Shown here piece by piece: positions 16,736 to 24,850 of a stretch of 64,000 nt of DNA; within the stretch, counting starts at the first letter, position 1, and every line of letters begins with the position of its first letter. The stretch spans positions 48,822 through 112,821 of the forward strand of contig NZ_NSEB01000022.1 in the NCBI RefSeq assembly GCF_002734215.1, given 5' to 3'. This stretch comes from Fredinandcohnia onubensis. GTDB lineage: Bacteria > Bacillota > Bacilli > Bacillales > Bacillaceae_L. Under the pieces are notes generated by a model. That model was not told the DNA's origin and searched no databases. It was given only the letters and a program-made list of their open reading frames with translations. A program made the translations under genes and the position numbers.

Positions 16736-17049
16736 AGTTTTCCTCCTTCAATAAGCATAAATTGCCAGATATAGTATTCTCAACTTAAAATATCTATGAA
16801 TATTATAATTAGTTTACATTCGTTACCACTCCTTTCAGTCTTAACTTTAATAAATATTGTTAGTTGAAAAAAGTATAATAGGGGAAAATAGAATAAAGTA
16901 AAAATATAGTTTAGAAATTGATCCTGGAAATGTTAGTTACAGGGTATAAAAACAAGAGGAACATCTAATTGAAGTGTGAAAATGAAATGAAAGTGTAGTT
17001 GATAATTTAATAGTTTCATAATCTGTAAAAATTGTCAATACCTTAAAAT
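16736..17049. other. Intergenic stretch, nothing recognised
   Basis: AT-rich, no ORF with a ribosome site, no clear hairpin. It separates the 103-residue ORF from repeat A copy 4. Confidence 0.5.
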
Positions 17050-17133
17050 ACGTCACAGTGACGACCCGAAAATTCTTGTTTCACAAATAGTTCCACGCAT
17101 ATGCGATAGGCAATAAGCCCAATCCTTGTTATA
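17050..17133. repeat. Dispersed repeat family A, copy 4
   Basis: ACGTCACAGTGACGACCCGA, AAATTCTTGTTTCACAAATA, GTTCCACGCATATGCGATAG, GCAATAAGCCCAATCCTTGT. The right hairpin arm has been lost (TTATACC follows). Confidence 0.85.
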
Positions 17134-17234
17134 CCAGTGCCTCAATTTATACAATTGGGAAGTTAAAGAATGCGTGAGTAGGATATTAATGTTTTATGCA
17201 ATGCTAGTGTATATGATTTTGATAAAAACTAAAC

Positions 17235-17269
17235 ACACGTCACCTATTCCTTTGGGAAGAGGGACGTGT
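17235..17269 (-). terminator. Terminator downstream of brnQ
   Basis: Arms ACACGTC and GACGTGT around CCCTTTGGG-like inner pairing, 29 bp after the brnQ stop. Confidence 0.55.
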
Positions 17270-17297
17270 ATTTATTTTGAAAATTCGAGGATGTAAT

Positions 17298-18605
17298 TTA
17301 ATTTGTAATCGACTGCCCTGTAGCTTTTTCCTTTTCAATAAATCTTCCAATGATTGCTCCACCGATGAATCCAATTATTGCTGGAATTAGCCACGCGAAC
17401 CCATTATTGCTCAATGGAATCATCCCAATTAAACGAGATAAAAATGGTATATTTACGGCTGATGTCATAGCTTCTGCTACGCTAATAATCACTGTTAATA
17501 ACACGGCACCCTGAAAGGAGGCAGCGTTTGGTAAGTGCCTATGGAAGATCCCAACCAATATGACCACGATACAAACCGGATAGATTGCCTCATAAAGCGG
17601 TGTTGCTAAAAATACGATTCGGTCTACACCTAATAATGCAATGGCAATGCCAAGGACACAAACGATGGCCGCCGTTGTTTTATAACTTAGCTTTCCATTT
17701 GTTAAACTATCAAAAAATTGCGCAACAGCTGTAGTCAAACCAATCGCAGTAGTTAGACATGCTAATGCCACCACGATCCCTAATCCGTAGAGCCCGCCTT
17801 TACCTAATATCGATTCTACAATACCTAATAATAGTTCGGCCCTATCTATGTTTTGAGGATACACCCCACTAGCTGAAGCCCCTAAATATAAAAGCCCTGA
17901 ATAAATGATAACTAAAAAGGTAAAGGCGATAAGCCCGGCAAATGCAATCATTTTATTTCTTTCCTTATCAGACCGGTATCCTTTGCCAAAAAGATGTGAA
18001 ATAAACACACTAGCAACCATAAAACTTACTAATAAGTCTCCTGTTTGATATCCGCCAAGAAATGCATTAACAAAACTACTTGAAATTTCTGTGTCAACTG
18101 GTTGTCCAACTGGCGTTATGACTCCATTTATGATGATAGCAATTAAAATGACAACTAATGCAGGTGTTAAAAAAGCTCCCACTTTATCGATAACGTTGTT
18201 CCTGTCATTTACAAAATAATAAGTTAACGCGAAGAAAATGATGACAATAGGTGCTGCAGGAATCGATGGGAAAACTGCCTGAAAACCTAATTCATGGGTA
18301 ACAGCCCCCGTTCTCGGTATGGCAATAAAGCTTGAAAATAACATTATGCCTAGTAGTATCCATTGCGAAAATTTAGGATGCACTTTTTTAGTCAATTGAT
18401 CAACAGTACCACCAGCATGGGATATAATATAAATCGCTAGTATAGGGAAAAAGACACCTGAAATAATGAATCCGATGTTTCCGCTAAGCCAGCCCGTCCC
18501 GGACTGTAGCCCTAAAAATGGTGGGAAAATTAAATTCCCGGCCCCAAAAAATGTGGCAAAAAGCGCAAGCCCAATAATACTACTATCTCTTAGAGTTTTT
18601 TTCAT
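17298..18605 (-). CDS. brnQ: Branched-chain amino acid transport system II carrier protein
   Basis: 435 residues, about 12 membrane segments. The N-terminus ALFATFFGAGNLIFPPFLGL is the BrnQ/LIVCS hallmark; FMVASVFISHLFGKGYRSDK and AVAQFFDSLTNGKLSYK follow. It imports leucine, isoleucine and valine with Na+ or H+. The leader has a CodY-like box at 18733-18747, which fits the usual repression of such genes in rich medium. Confidence 0.93.
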   Translation of the reverse strand: MKKTLRDSSIIGLALFATFFGAGNLIFPPFLGLQSGTGWLSGNIGFIISGVFFPILAIYIISHAGGTVDQLTKKVHPKFSQWILLGIMLFSSFIAIPRTGAVTHELGFQAVFPSIPAAPIVIIFFALTYYFVNDRNNVIDKVGAFLTPALVVILIAIIINGVITPVGQPVDTEISSSFVNAFLGGYQTGDLLVSFMVASVFISHLFGKGYRSDKERNKMIAFAGLIAFTFLVIIYSGLLYLGASASGVYPQNIDRAELLLGIVESILGKGGLYGLGIVVALACLTTAIGLTTAVAQFFDSLTNGKLSYKTTAAIVCVLGIAIALLGVDRIVFLATPLYEAIYPVCIVVILVGIFHRHLPNAASFQGAVLLTVIISVAEAMTSAVNIPFLSRLIGMIPLSNNGFAWLIPAIIGFIGGAIIGRFIEKEKATGQSITN

Positions 18606-18732
18606 ATGTAAATCAGCCCTTCTCTTTTAATGTCATAATTTGCTTGAATCCACTTTCTAAGTAGTACATATTTCACAAATATTAAGTAATAGTATAAACT
18701 ATCGTCTTCCAATAATAGATTTTACTATTCCA

Positions 18733-18747
18733 CCTTTTCTGAAAAAT
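18733..18747 (-). promoter_or_regulatory. CodY-like box upstream of brnQ
   Basis: On the minus strand ATTTTTCAGAAAAGG matches the CodY consensus AATTTTCWGAAAATT at 12 of 15 positions, ~130 bp before the brnQ start. No T-box (GGGTGGNACCGCG) was found in the leader. Confidence 0.4.
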
Positions 18748-18975
18748 TCGGATGCACTTCACCTACCGTTGTGCACACTAACCCAAGGTAGGGTAGCCTC
18801 GTTGTGTTCTTAAGAGGTTTAATTAACCTGTTATAAGTTCTTTACTTATTGGCATTCATACGAGTCATATTTTGTTAGACAAATATTTTTATAATATACC
18901 ACAAATTTTGCAATAGTTGAAATTTAAAGAACAAAAGATTTTACTGCGGGTCACACGAGTAAAATAGAAAGAGAT

Positions 18976-19024
18976 ACGTCACAGTGACGACCCGAAAATT
19001 CTTGTTTCACAAATAGTTTCCACG
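18976..19024. repeat. Dispersed repeat family A, copy 5 (short form)
   Basis: ACGTCACAGTGACGACCCGA, AAATTCTTGTTTCAC, AAATAGTTTCCACGC; then directly a family C repeat. Confidence 0.85.
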
Positions 19025-19034
19025 CAAAAAAGAA

Positions 19035-19084
19035 GGGCCTGACACTCAGTACGCTAACGCTTTAGTACGATGGGGGTCAGGCCC
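19035..19084. repeat. Dispersed repeat family C, copy 3
   Basis: GGGCCTGACACTCAGTACGC, TAACGCTTTAGTACGATGG, GGGTCAGGCCC, followed by T's. Same structure as 2427 and 15058; can act as a terminator. Confidence 0.8.
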
Positions 19085-19099
19085 TTTAATTAAAACTAT

Positions 19100-19260
19100 A
19101 TTTTATTTGGCAAATGTTTATTTATGGTTACATAGATCTTATGGTTTTTGCTACGCACTCCATGGATTTGAGCAGTAATTGCAGATTTACTTGAAAATTA
19201 ACTGCGATACTCACTCCACATATCCAGTAAATGTGGCAACACATGAGATGCTGGTGATTA
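19100..19260. repeat. Diverged copy of repeat family B (left part well kept)
   Basis: TGGCAAATGTTTATTTATGG, TTACATAGATCTTATGG and GCACTC match the block at 30600 closely. Further right, GGCAACACATGAGATGCTGG resembles the family B core, with extra sequence between. Confidence 0.55.
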
Positions 19261-19290
19261 AACATCTGTTGAAATAAATGTAGCGATTTT

Positions 19291-19360
19291 TTAAAAACCA
19301 ACCTTCTCAAAATACAAGCCCTCAGCATCGGCCATACGGCCTGTTTGGACTCCTTCTTTT
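19291..19360 (-). pseudogene. truA 3'-end remnant 1
   Basis: In frame this encodes KEGVQTGRMADAEGLYFEKV then GF and stop, nearly the same as the TruA C-terminus (RIQTGRMAEAEGLYLEKVGF). No other part of truA is present. It directly follows the response-regulator stop codon (19362). Confidence 0.8.
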
Positions 19361-19361
19361 G

Positions 19362-19763
19362 CTACTTTACTTTCAATCTGTTTGAGTTACAGTGGAGATA
19401 TTCGGTATTCCTTAATATATTAACTAGATTATTGAAGTAAGGTTTTACAATAAAATCTGTAGCTCCGTTTCTAATCGCATCTATAATATATGAGTTTTGC
19501 CCCAATGAGGAACACATAATAACTTTTGCATTAGGATCAAATTTTTTAATTTCAATTAGCGCGTTAATACCGTTGACTTTAGGCATTGTTATATCCATAA
19601 AAACAATATCTGGTAAGAATTTTTTATATTGGAGAACAACCTCTTCTCCATTGCTAGCTTCCGAGATAACTTTATAGTTTTCTCTGACTATTATTCTTTT
19701 TAAATAAGATCTCATAAATAATGAATCGTCAGCAATTAATACTGTTTTTCTCAAGCTCGCCAT
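19362..19763 (-). CDS. CheY-like single-domain response regulator
   Basis: 133 residues, a lone receiver domain. Acidic pair D12/D13 (IADDSLFMRSYLKRI), phospho-acceptor Asp in PDIVFMDITMP, conserved Ser in VIMCSSLGQ, and Lys in DFIVKPYF. CheY/Spo0F-like proteins relay phosphate from a histidine kinase without a DNA-binding domain. The N-terminal DSLFMR fits chemotaxis-type CheY. No kinase is nearby, so the partner is unknown. Confidence 0.85.
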   Translation of the reverse strand: MASLRKTVLIADDSLFMRSYLKRIIVRENYKVISEASNGEEVVLQYKKFLPDIVFMDITMPKVNGINALIEIKKFDPNAKVIMCSSLGQNSYIIDAIRNGATDFIVKPYFNNLVNILRNTEYLHCNSNRLKVK

Positions 19764-19810
19764 CCCCTTTTCAACCTATATGCTAATTTTGACGGAATTT
19801 ATAAAAAAAA

Positions 19811-19850
19811 GAATCACCTGTTGTTCCTATTCAAATAGGAAGGTGTTCTT
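19811..19850. terminator. Hairpin in the divergent gap
   Basis: Outer arms AGAATCACCT/AGGTGTTCT and inner TTCCTATT/AATAGGAA. It lies 48 bp upstream of the response-regulator start and may end transcription coming from the right. The rest of 19764-20070 holds no recognisable gene. Confidence 0.45.
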
Positions 19851-20070
19851 ATTTCTATTATTAGAAGGGTTCCTATACATTTAATAGCAATAAGGAAAAG
19901 GTAGTATTTGAGGTAGTAAAATCCAATTTTAATGGCTAACATAATAATAACCAAACAGACAAAGTCCAAATTAAACATTTTTACAATTCCTTGAAAGCCT
20001 TCGTACCATTTAAACTCATATTAAGTATTTCTATAAATACCTTTGAAAACTAAAATATGGAGGAATCACA

Positions 20071-20559
20071 ATGTCAACTCAAATCAAAACTACTCATACT
20101 TTCAACGCCCCGCGTGAACTTATATTTAAGGCATTAACTGAATCAGAACACCTAAAGAACTGGTGGGGACCAAAAGGATGGGCATTCGAGGTTTCTAAAT
20201 CAGATTTCAGTTCAGGTGGTGTCTTTCACTATAGCCAAAAACCTGCCGACGGCAACATAATGTGGGTTAAATTTTTATACAATGAAATTATTCCGCCAGA
20301 GAAAATCATTTACACGAGTTTCTTTTCTGATGAAGAAGGTAACACTGTACGTGCACCATTTGACGCAAATTGGCCTATGCAAACTCTGAATACCATCACG
20401 CTAACCGAAGACGATGGAAAAACAACTCTTACGATGATTGTCGCTCCTGTATCCCCGACTGTTGAAGAAAATAAAACCTTCGACGATTCAAAAGAGATGG
20501 CTCAGGCAGGATATACTGGAACCTTTAATCAATTAGAAGAATACTTAACAGAAATATAA
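20071..20559 (+). CDS. SRPBCC (AHSA1-type) domain protein
   Basis: 162 residues. The AHSA1/START-like pattern is clear: HTFNAPRELIFKALTESEHL, WWGPKGWAFEVSKSDF, FHYSQKPADG and PPEKIIYTSFFSDEEGN. These small cytoplasmic proteins form a hydrophobic cavity; ligand unknown. ATG preceded by GGAGG. Ends at a terminator. Confidence 0.88.
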   Translation: MSTQIKTTHTFNAPRELIFKALTESEHLKNWWGPKGWAFEVSKSDFSSGGVFHYSQKPADGNIMWVKFLYNEIIPPEKIIYTSFFSDEEGNTVRAPFDANWPMQTLNTITLTEDDGKTTLTMIVAPVSPTVEENKTFDDSKEMAQAGYTGTFNQLEEYLTEI

Positions 20560-20580
20560 ACCGTTGAATATAGCCATAAC

Positions 20581-20605
20581 AAAAACACCGACAACCGGTG
20601 TTTTT
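20581..20605 (+). terminator. Rho-independent terminator
   Basis: Arms AAAAACACCG and CGGTGTTTTT after the SRPBCC gene. Confidence 0.8.
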
Positions 20606-20740
20606 GTTATTTAAACTATCCTTCAATAAATTACTTGTGCTTTGAGTTTGGTAGTAATTTACCCTGTTCCTGAACTAAGAAGGTCTCCTTTTTGAAATGA
20701 GTTCTCCATTCGCAACCCATTTCCTGGATACAAAATTCAA

Positions 20741-21152
20741 TTAATTATCTATTAACCTGACCATACACTTCACATCTTGATCATTAAAATACCATTCGAT
20801 GCAATAGCCATTAGGATCAATGTCGGAATATGAAATTAGCTTTTCAAAAGCTGTTCCTATACCTTGTGAATCATTTTTAAAGTTCAATATGGTAATGGTT
20901 CTGTAGTTACCACTTTTAATAATGAAAGACTCGCATTCATTTTTTTCCTCTGCGTCTTTTTCTAATTTTTCTGCAGCTGCTTTGTACACAATCTTACCAT
21001 TTTCCGGCCTTGATAAACCAAAGTACCTTCTTTCTTCCGAAAAAGGAATCATCTTATGAAGTTTTCTGATGAGCCTCCAAAACTTCATTTGGAAAAGACT
21101 TAGCGGTTATACAATATACGTTAATTTCTTTTTCAATAAAGAGCGTTTCCAT
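20741..21152 (-). pseudogene. GyrI-like (effector-binding) protein, frameshifted
   Basis: From ATG 21152 the frame reads ETLFIEKEINVYCITAKSFP, NEVLEAHQK, then stops two codons on. After AAAA at 21062-21065 the +1 frame continues LHKMIPFSEERRYFGLSRPE, YKAAAEKLEKDAEE and ends YCIEWYFNDQDVKCMVRLI. One A too many would explain it. The joined ~136-residue product resembles stand-alone GyrI-like/AraC effector-binding domains. It may be a true pseudogene or a homopolymer error. The downstream part alone has an ATG (21088) but no good ribosome site. Confidence 0.65.
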
Positions 21153-21269
21153 CCTGTGTATTCTAACTCCTTTAAAAAAATTTTTAATATAGTTCAATTG
21201 AACAATCAAATCTATTGAAATAACCCTTTAACATTTTACTGAATCACATTCTCTTTCAAGAACACAAAA

Positions 21270-21690
21270 CTAGTCCTCAATCTCCCATGCAGGGTTCCAA
21301 ACTACTTCCCACAAATGACCATCCGGATCCTGGAAATGACCAGAATATCCACCCCAAAAAGTGTCATGTGCTGGATCCGTTATTTTTGCACCCGCTTTTT
21401 TGGCTTGTTCTAATACCTTATCTACTTCTTCTTTACTATTTACATTGTGACCAATTGTAAATTCAGTAGGACTTACAGCAGCCTGTGTAACTTTTGCCTC
21501 ATATGCAATATCTTCGCGTTTCCAAATAGCAAGTTTCAAACCTGCTTGTAGGTCAAAAAAGGCAACAGCTCCATGCTCAAATTCTTTACCTACAATACCT
21601 ACTGTTGGTTCCCAATCCATCTCGATAGAATTCTAGTGCCTTTTCCAAATCATCTACACCTAATGTAATGACAGTGATTCTTGGTTTCAT
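21270..21690 (-). pseudogene. VOC family (glyoxalase-like) protein, frameshifted near residue 25
   Basis: ATG 21690 starts MKPRITVITLGVDDLEKALE then FYRDGLG; the frame then shifts and continues WEPTVGIVGKEFEHGAVAFF to the typical end DPDGHLWEVVWNP. Comparing the joint with the expected FYRDGLGWEP suggests loss of one of two neighbouring TGGGA copies (5 bp). VOC proteins bind a metal and include glyoxalases and antibiotic-binding proteins. The 116-residue remainder lacks the first beta strand, so is probably inactive. Confidence 0.7.
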
Positions 21691-21718
21691 AAATGAACTC
21701 AATTCCTCAACTCATCCT

Positions 21719-22420
21719 TTAATAGCCATAAAAAGCATCTTTTTTGATATTCTTTTTTGAAATACTATTATTTTGTAAGTAACTAGAAATTGAATCCACC
21801 ATTGACTTTGGCCCTGCAATCAAATATTGACCATTGTTCTGATACAGATTAGCTAACTTATTTATCTCTTGATGTAAGTTATCCCTAGAATCAAGATACG
21901 TGGTACTTATTGAGGCATTATTGGCATCAAGTTCATCTTTAAATAGATAAGACTTTTCACTATCCATATAGAGTAGGTGAATTGGCTTCTTATTACCTTT
22001 TCCCTCTGCCTCAATCTTTTTTACGATGGATCGAAACGGTGTGATTCCAATTCCTCCAGCAATAAGGACAGTAGGACGATCATCGTTTACATTAAATGAC
22101 CCTAAAGGGCCAGACATACCAATTGTCATTCCCTGTTTTAGTTCTAACATTGCCTTCTTAAAATCACTTGGCTTATCATTTATTTTCATCGTTAACCTGA
22201 CAATATTTTCACTTGGAGCAGCTGCTATTGTAAAAGGTTTAGTAGGATTTTTCACTTTTTTATGAGTAATACTAAACAATCCATGCTGCCCTGCTTTCCA
22301 GGTTAGATCTTTCTCTTTTTCAAATACAAATGTATACACATCATCTGATTCTTTATAGCTTTCTATAAATACTAATTGTCTCTTTTTAAATACTGCAATC
22401 ATATCTTGAAAAAATCCCAT
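21719..22420 (-). CDS. FAD/NAD(P)-binding oxidoreductase (ferredoxin reductase-like)
   Basis: 233 residues from the ATG at 22420 (AAAGGAG eight bases upstream). FAD-binding motif NPTKPFTIAAAPSENIVRLT, then MSGPLGSFNV, and the NAD(P) motif VLIAGGIGITPFRSIVKKIE. The C-terminus DAFYGY is the aromatic end typical of FNR-like flavoproteins. No 2Fe-2S domain is attached, so it probably passes electrons to a separate partner. It ends 29 bp from the frameshifted VOC gene. Confidence 0.85.
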   Translation of the reverse strand: MGFFQDMIAVFKKRQLVFIESYKESDDVYTFVFEKEKDLTWKAGQHGLFSITHKKVKNPTKPFTIAAAPSENIVRLTMKINDKPSDFKKAMLELKQGMTIGMSGPLGSFNVNDDRPTVLIAGGIGITPFRSIVKKIEAEGKGNKKPIHLLYMDSEKSYLFKDELDANNASISTTYLDSRDNLHQEINKLANLYQNNGQYLIAGPKSMVDSISSYLQNNSISKKNIKKDAFYGY

Positions 22421-22484
22421 TTCATTATCTCCTTTAAGACTCACAGCAGCCCTCATACACTTCTAAGGGCTACCCTATATTTTT

Positions 22485-22856
22485 CTATTTCCTCCAGAGA
22501 GTTGTACAGTTTGCCTTGTCCTTAATATTAAATTCAATCATTTTCTCAAGTAGTGTGTAGTCTACCGGACTTTTCCAAGGAATACGTATAATCTCCTTTG
22601 TGTAATTATAGCCAGCCTTTACAATGTCATCCTCTACAATAGTAATCGTTACACTTTCAGGAGCGACGGCTAAATGCTTTTTAGAAACGCTAAGACCAAT
22701 TATATATGTGCCATGATCCGTAAACATTGGTTGATTCCATTTAATTTCTTTCTTTAAATTTGGATATTTATCTGTTATCCAAGTTAATACTTCTTCTGTT
22801 CTTTCTCTGTGGAAAGGGTCATCAATCCCCGCTAAAAATTTAGCAAAAACCTCCAA
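22485..22856 (-). CDS. DUF1801/YdhG-like protein (frataxin-fold, iron-chaperone type)
   Basis: Start TTG at 22856 is preferred because AGGAGGG lies six bases upstream and the protein then begins MEVFAKFLAGIDDPFHRERT, matching YdhG. A longer ATG start at 22883 has no site. Features: WITDKYPNLKKEIKWNQPMF, HLAVAPESVTI, and IRIPWKSPVDYTLLEKMI. Bacillus YdhG (Fra) is a frataxin-like iron donor for Fe-S and haem assembly; other DUF1801 proteins are uncharacterised. It sits in the SdpR-type operon. Confidence 0.8.
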   Translation of the reverse strand: MEVFAKFLAGIDDPFHRERTEEVLTWITDKYPNLKKEIKWNQPMFTDHGTYIIGLSVSKKHLAVAPESVTITIVEDDIVKAGYNYTKEIIRIPWKSPVDYTLLEKMIEFNIKDKANCTTLWRK

Positions 22857-22879
22857 TTTATACCCTCCTATGATTTCGT

Positions 22880-23272
22880 TCAAATTTCCTCTAACACTTT
22901 TTTAAGCTCTTCAATCTTATATGCCCAACCATACTTCGCACCGTTGAACGCTTGAACATTCTCATTTTCAAATCCAGTCTGCTCAAGGTGTAGGTAGGTT
23001 GTTCCATTCTCTTCTTTCAATGTCCATGTGACGATCGTGTTTACCGGCCCACCTACCCATGTGTAAGATAGCTTATTAGGCTTGTCTACTACCAATACTT
23101 CACTATCAACAATTAAATCTATATCCTTATTTCGAAACTGACATTTATATCCTACAATTGGCTTAAAGTCATTTTCCATTACCCATTGTGCAAGTGTATC
23201 CGAATGTGTTAATGCATCCCATACCTTATTGATTGGGCTCTTAAATTGAAAATCTAATAATAAATCTGCCAT
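22880..23272 (-). CDS. SRPBCC (AHSA1-type) domain protein
   Basis: 130 residues: DFQFKSPINKVWDALTHSDT, LAQWVMENDFKPIVGYKCQF, TYLHLEQTGFENENVQAFNG and YGWAYKIEELKKVLEEI. Second gene of the operon behind the ArsR-type regulator, three bases after it, so tightly co-transcribed. ArsR plus SRPBCC pairs are a common Bacillus arrangement of unknown ligand. Confidence 0.88.
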   Translation of the reverse strand: MADLLLDFQFKSPINKVWDALTHSDTLAQWVMENDFKPIVGYKCQFRNKDIDLIVDSEVLVVDKPNKLSYTWVGGPVNTIVTWTLKEENGTTYLHLEQTGFENENVQAFNGAKYGWAYKIEELKKVLEEI

Positions 23273-23275
23273 TTT

Positions 23276-23596
23276 CTATTCCTCCAATATATTCTTTAGT
23301 AATATCGCTCTTTCATTCCAAAACTTTTCATAAAAAGCTAACCAATCTTTCACTTCCTGTAAGGGAGCTGGATTTAGTCGGTACTTTGTCTCTCTACCTA
23401 TTTTACGGTTAGTAACTAAATCAGCATCTTTAAGGATAGCCAAATGTTTAGACACAGCAGTCCGACCCATTTGAAAATGAGGAGTTAGTTCGTGAAGAGG
23501 TAATTCTTCTGCACCTGCCAACAAACGTATTAATTTACGTCTTGTTGGATCTGCAATTGCTACAAAAACATCGTGCTTTTGGTGAGTAGTGTTCAA
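23276..23596 (-). CDS. ArsR/SdpR family transcriptional regulator
   Basis: 106 residues, winged helix: IADPTRRKLIRLLAGAEELP, FQMGRTAVSKHLAILKDADL (recognition helix), then VTNRKIGRETKYRLNPAPL. No metal-binding Cys pair, so not a metal sensor; it fits the SdpR-like autorepressor group. It heads the operon with SRPBCC and YdhG-like genes. Two copies of a GACAC-N6-GTGTC palindrome lie in and after its promoter, so autorepression is likely. Confidence 0.88.
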   Translation of the reverse strand: MNTTHQKHDVFVAIADPTRRKLIRLLAGAEELPLHELTPHFQMGRTAVSKHLAILKDADLVTNRKIGRETKYRLNPAPLQEVKDWLAFYEKFWNERAILLKNILEE

Positions 23597-23623
23597 AATC
23601 CTCCCCCCTTATTAAATATAAAT

Positions 23624-23673
23624 GACACTAATCGGTGTCCTAAATTATATGACACCAATTAGTGTCTAGTCAA
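23624..23673 (-). promoter_or_regulatory. Promoter with two ArsR-type operators
   Basis: On the minus strand TTGACT (23673-23668), an 18-base spacer and TATAAT (23649-23644). Palindrome GACACTAATTGGTGTC fills the spacer (23666-23651) and a sister palindrome GACACCGATTAGTGTC lies at 23639-23624, just after the -10. The start codon is ~28 bp further on. Confidence 0.75.
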
Positions 23674-23877
23674 TATTTTTTAAAAGATATCTAGCATTTT
23701 CTGCATGTAATCCTTCTATTTATTGTTGTCAACTTAAATTTAAAAAACCGTAGCTTTAGCGACCAATTTTAAATCGTGAACATTCTTTTATTGATAAATA
23801 ATCATTTCCTTTTAGTTTTATTGTCATTCCTTAATGTGGTAATTATCTATATTTAGATAGAGATTTTTAATATCAAA

Positions 23878-23919
23878 AAAGAGTGCCTGACACCACATAT
23901 TGTGTATTAGGCACTCTTT
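23878..23919. terminator. Long hairpin, possible terminator
   Basis: Arms AAAGAGTGCCTGACAC and GTGTATTAGGCACTCTTT (one bulge). Its GCCTGACAC core resembles family C repeats. Confidence 0.6.
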
Positions 23920-24011
23920 GTCTTTTAGTTTGAGTGATGTTTTGACAAAATCGTAAATAGAACTGCAAACGATGAACTACTGAAAAGTTCAGGTATAAAG
24001 GTTTAAGAACA

Positions 24012-24055
24012 AAAAAAGTTATCCTAATCAATAATTCCTTTAGGATAACTTTTTT
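24012..24055. terminator. Bidirectional terminator hairpin
   Basis: Perfect arms AAAAAAGTTATCCTAA and TTAGGATAACTTTTTT, 12-base loop, 106 bp after the Spo0E-like stop. No gene is recognisable between 23674 and 24161 apart from the two hairpins. Confidence 0.75.
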
Positions 24056-24161
24056 GACTCCCATTCTAGCCAATATACATCAACTTCTGATATTCGATTA
24101 TTGCATTATCAAGTTTCCTGCTCGTCTCAATACTTTCTTTGTTTTGAAAACCTTTTTCATT

Positions 24162-24368
24162 TCATATTTCGATAAACTCATCTTTCAACATAGAAATTTT
24201 TTCATCAATATACAAATTAACAAGTAATTTTAACTTTATTGAAAGTGAAAGATATACAGAGTTATCTGGCCCCTTTTGAGAGTATATTTCGCTTAAGGTA
24301 TTTCTAAGATGAAAGATTTCTATTAAGAGTTCCATATTTTCACTTTGAACATTCTCTTTTGTTTTCAT
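24162..24368 (-). CDS. Spo0E-like small protein (degenerate signature)
   Basis: 68 residues from the ATG at 24368 (GGAG six bases upstream). The helical hairpin pattern (MELLIEIFHLRNTLSEIYSQ, then KGPDNSVYLSLSIKLKLLVN) resembles Spo0E-family aspartyl-phosphate phosphatases that dephosphorylate Spo0A. The family signature S-x-x-L-D has become SIKLK here, so catalytic activity is doubtful. It could be a divergent or inactive member. Confidence 0.5.
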   Translation of the reverse strand: MKTKENVQSENMELLIEIFHLRNTLSEIYSQKGPDNSVYLSLSIKLKLLVNLYIDEKISMLKDEFIEI

Positions 24369-24754
24369 CATACACTCCAATAATATTTTTTATGATTTTG
24401 GAATGGATGATGATCAAAACCAGTAATACTCTAATCTGTGATGAAATATCTTCTAATTCCAAAACCTATAAGATAGTATCATAGTACTTTCTTGGAGGAA
24501 ATACTAAAGAAAAAAGCAGAAATATTTTAAAAAATCCATCGGAGTATTAATATAATACTTTTTCATTAGATGAAAACTATATGTTTGTTTAATAACTGAT
24601 AATCAAAGATTCTTTCCCTTTTTCGCTTTAAAAAATTATAGGACTATATTTTATTAATATAATAGTCAAGGAAAAAGTAATACAATTTTAAAAACTTAGA
24701 TAACCGAAGTTTGTGATAAAAATATGACATTTTAAGTTTGCGGGCTGAAAGTAT

Positions 24755-24795
24755 AAAAGCCTGTGAAATTTTACGAAAAAATTTCACAGGCTTTT
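24755..24795. terminator. Bidirectional terminator
   Basis: Arms AAAAGCCTGTGAAATT and AATTTCACAGGCTTTT with T-runs. It lies 55 bp beyond the alcohol dehydrogenase stop. Upstream of the Spo0E-like gene (24369-24754) there is only AT-rich sequence with no recognisable feature. Confidence 0.75.
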
Positions 24796-24850
24796 TCATT
24801 TCAGAGGATTGTTTTATCCCAACCTCTACTTTAATAAAGGAAACTTACAT

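Noticed and set aside
18606..18975. T-box riboswitch in the brnQ leader
   Set aside because: AACGAGGCTACCCTACC on the minus strand looked suggestive, but no T-box sequence (GGGTGGNACCGCG) or terminator/antiterminator pair was found.
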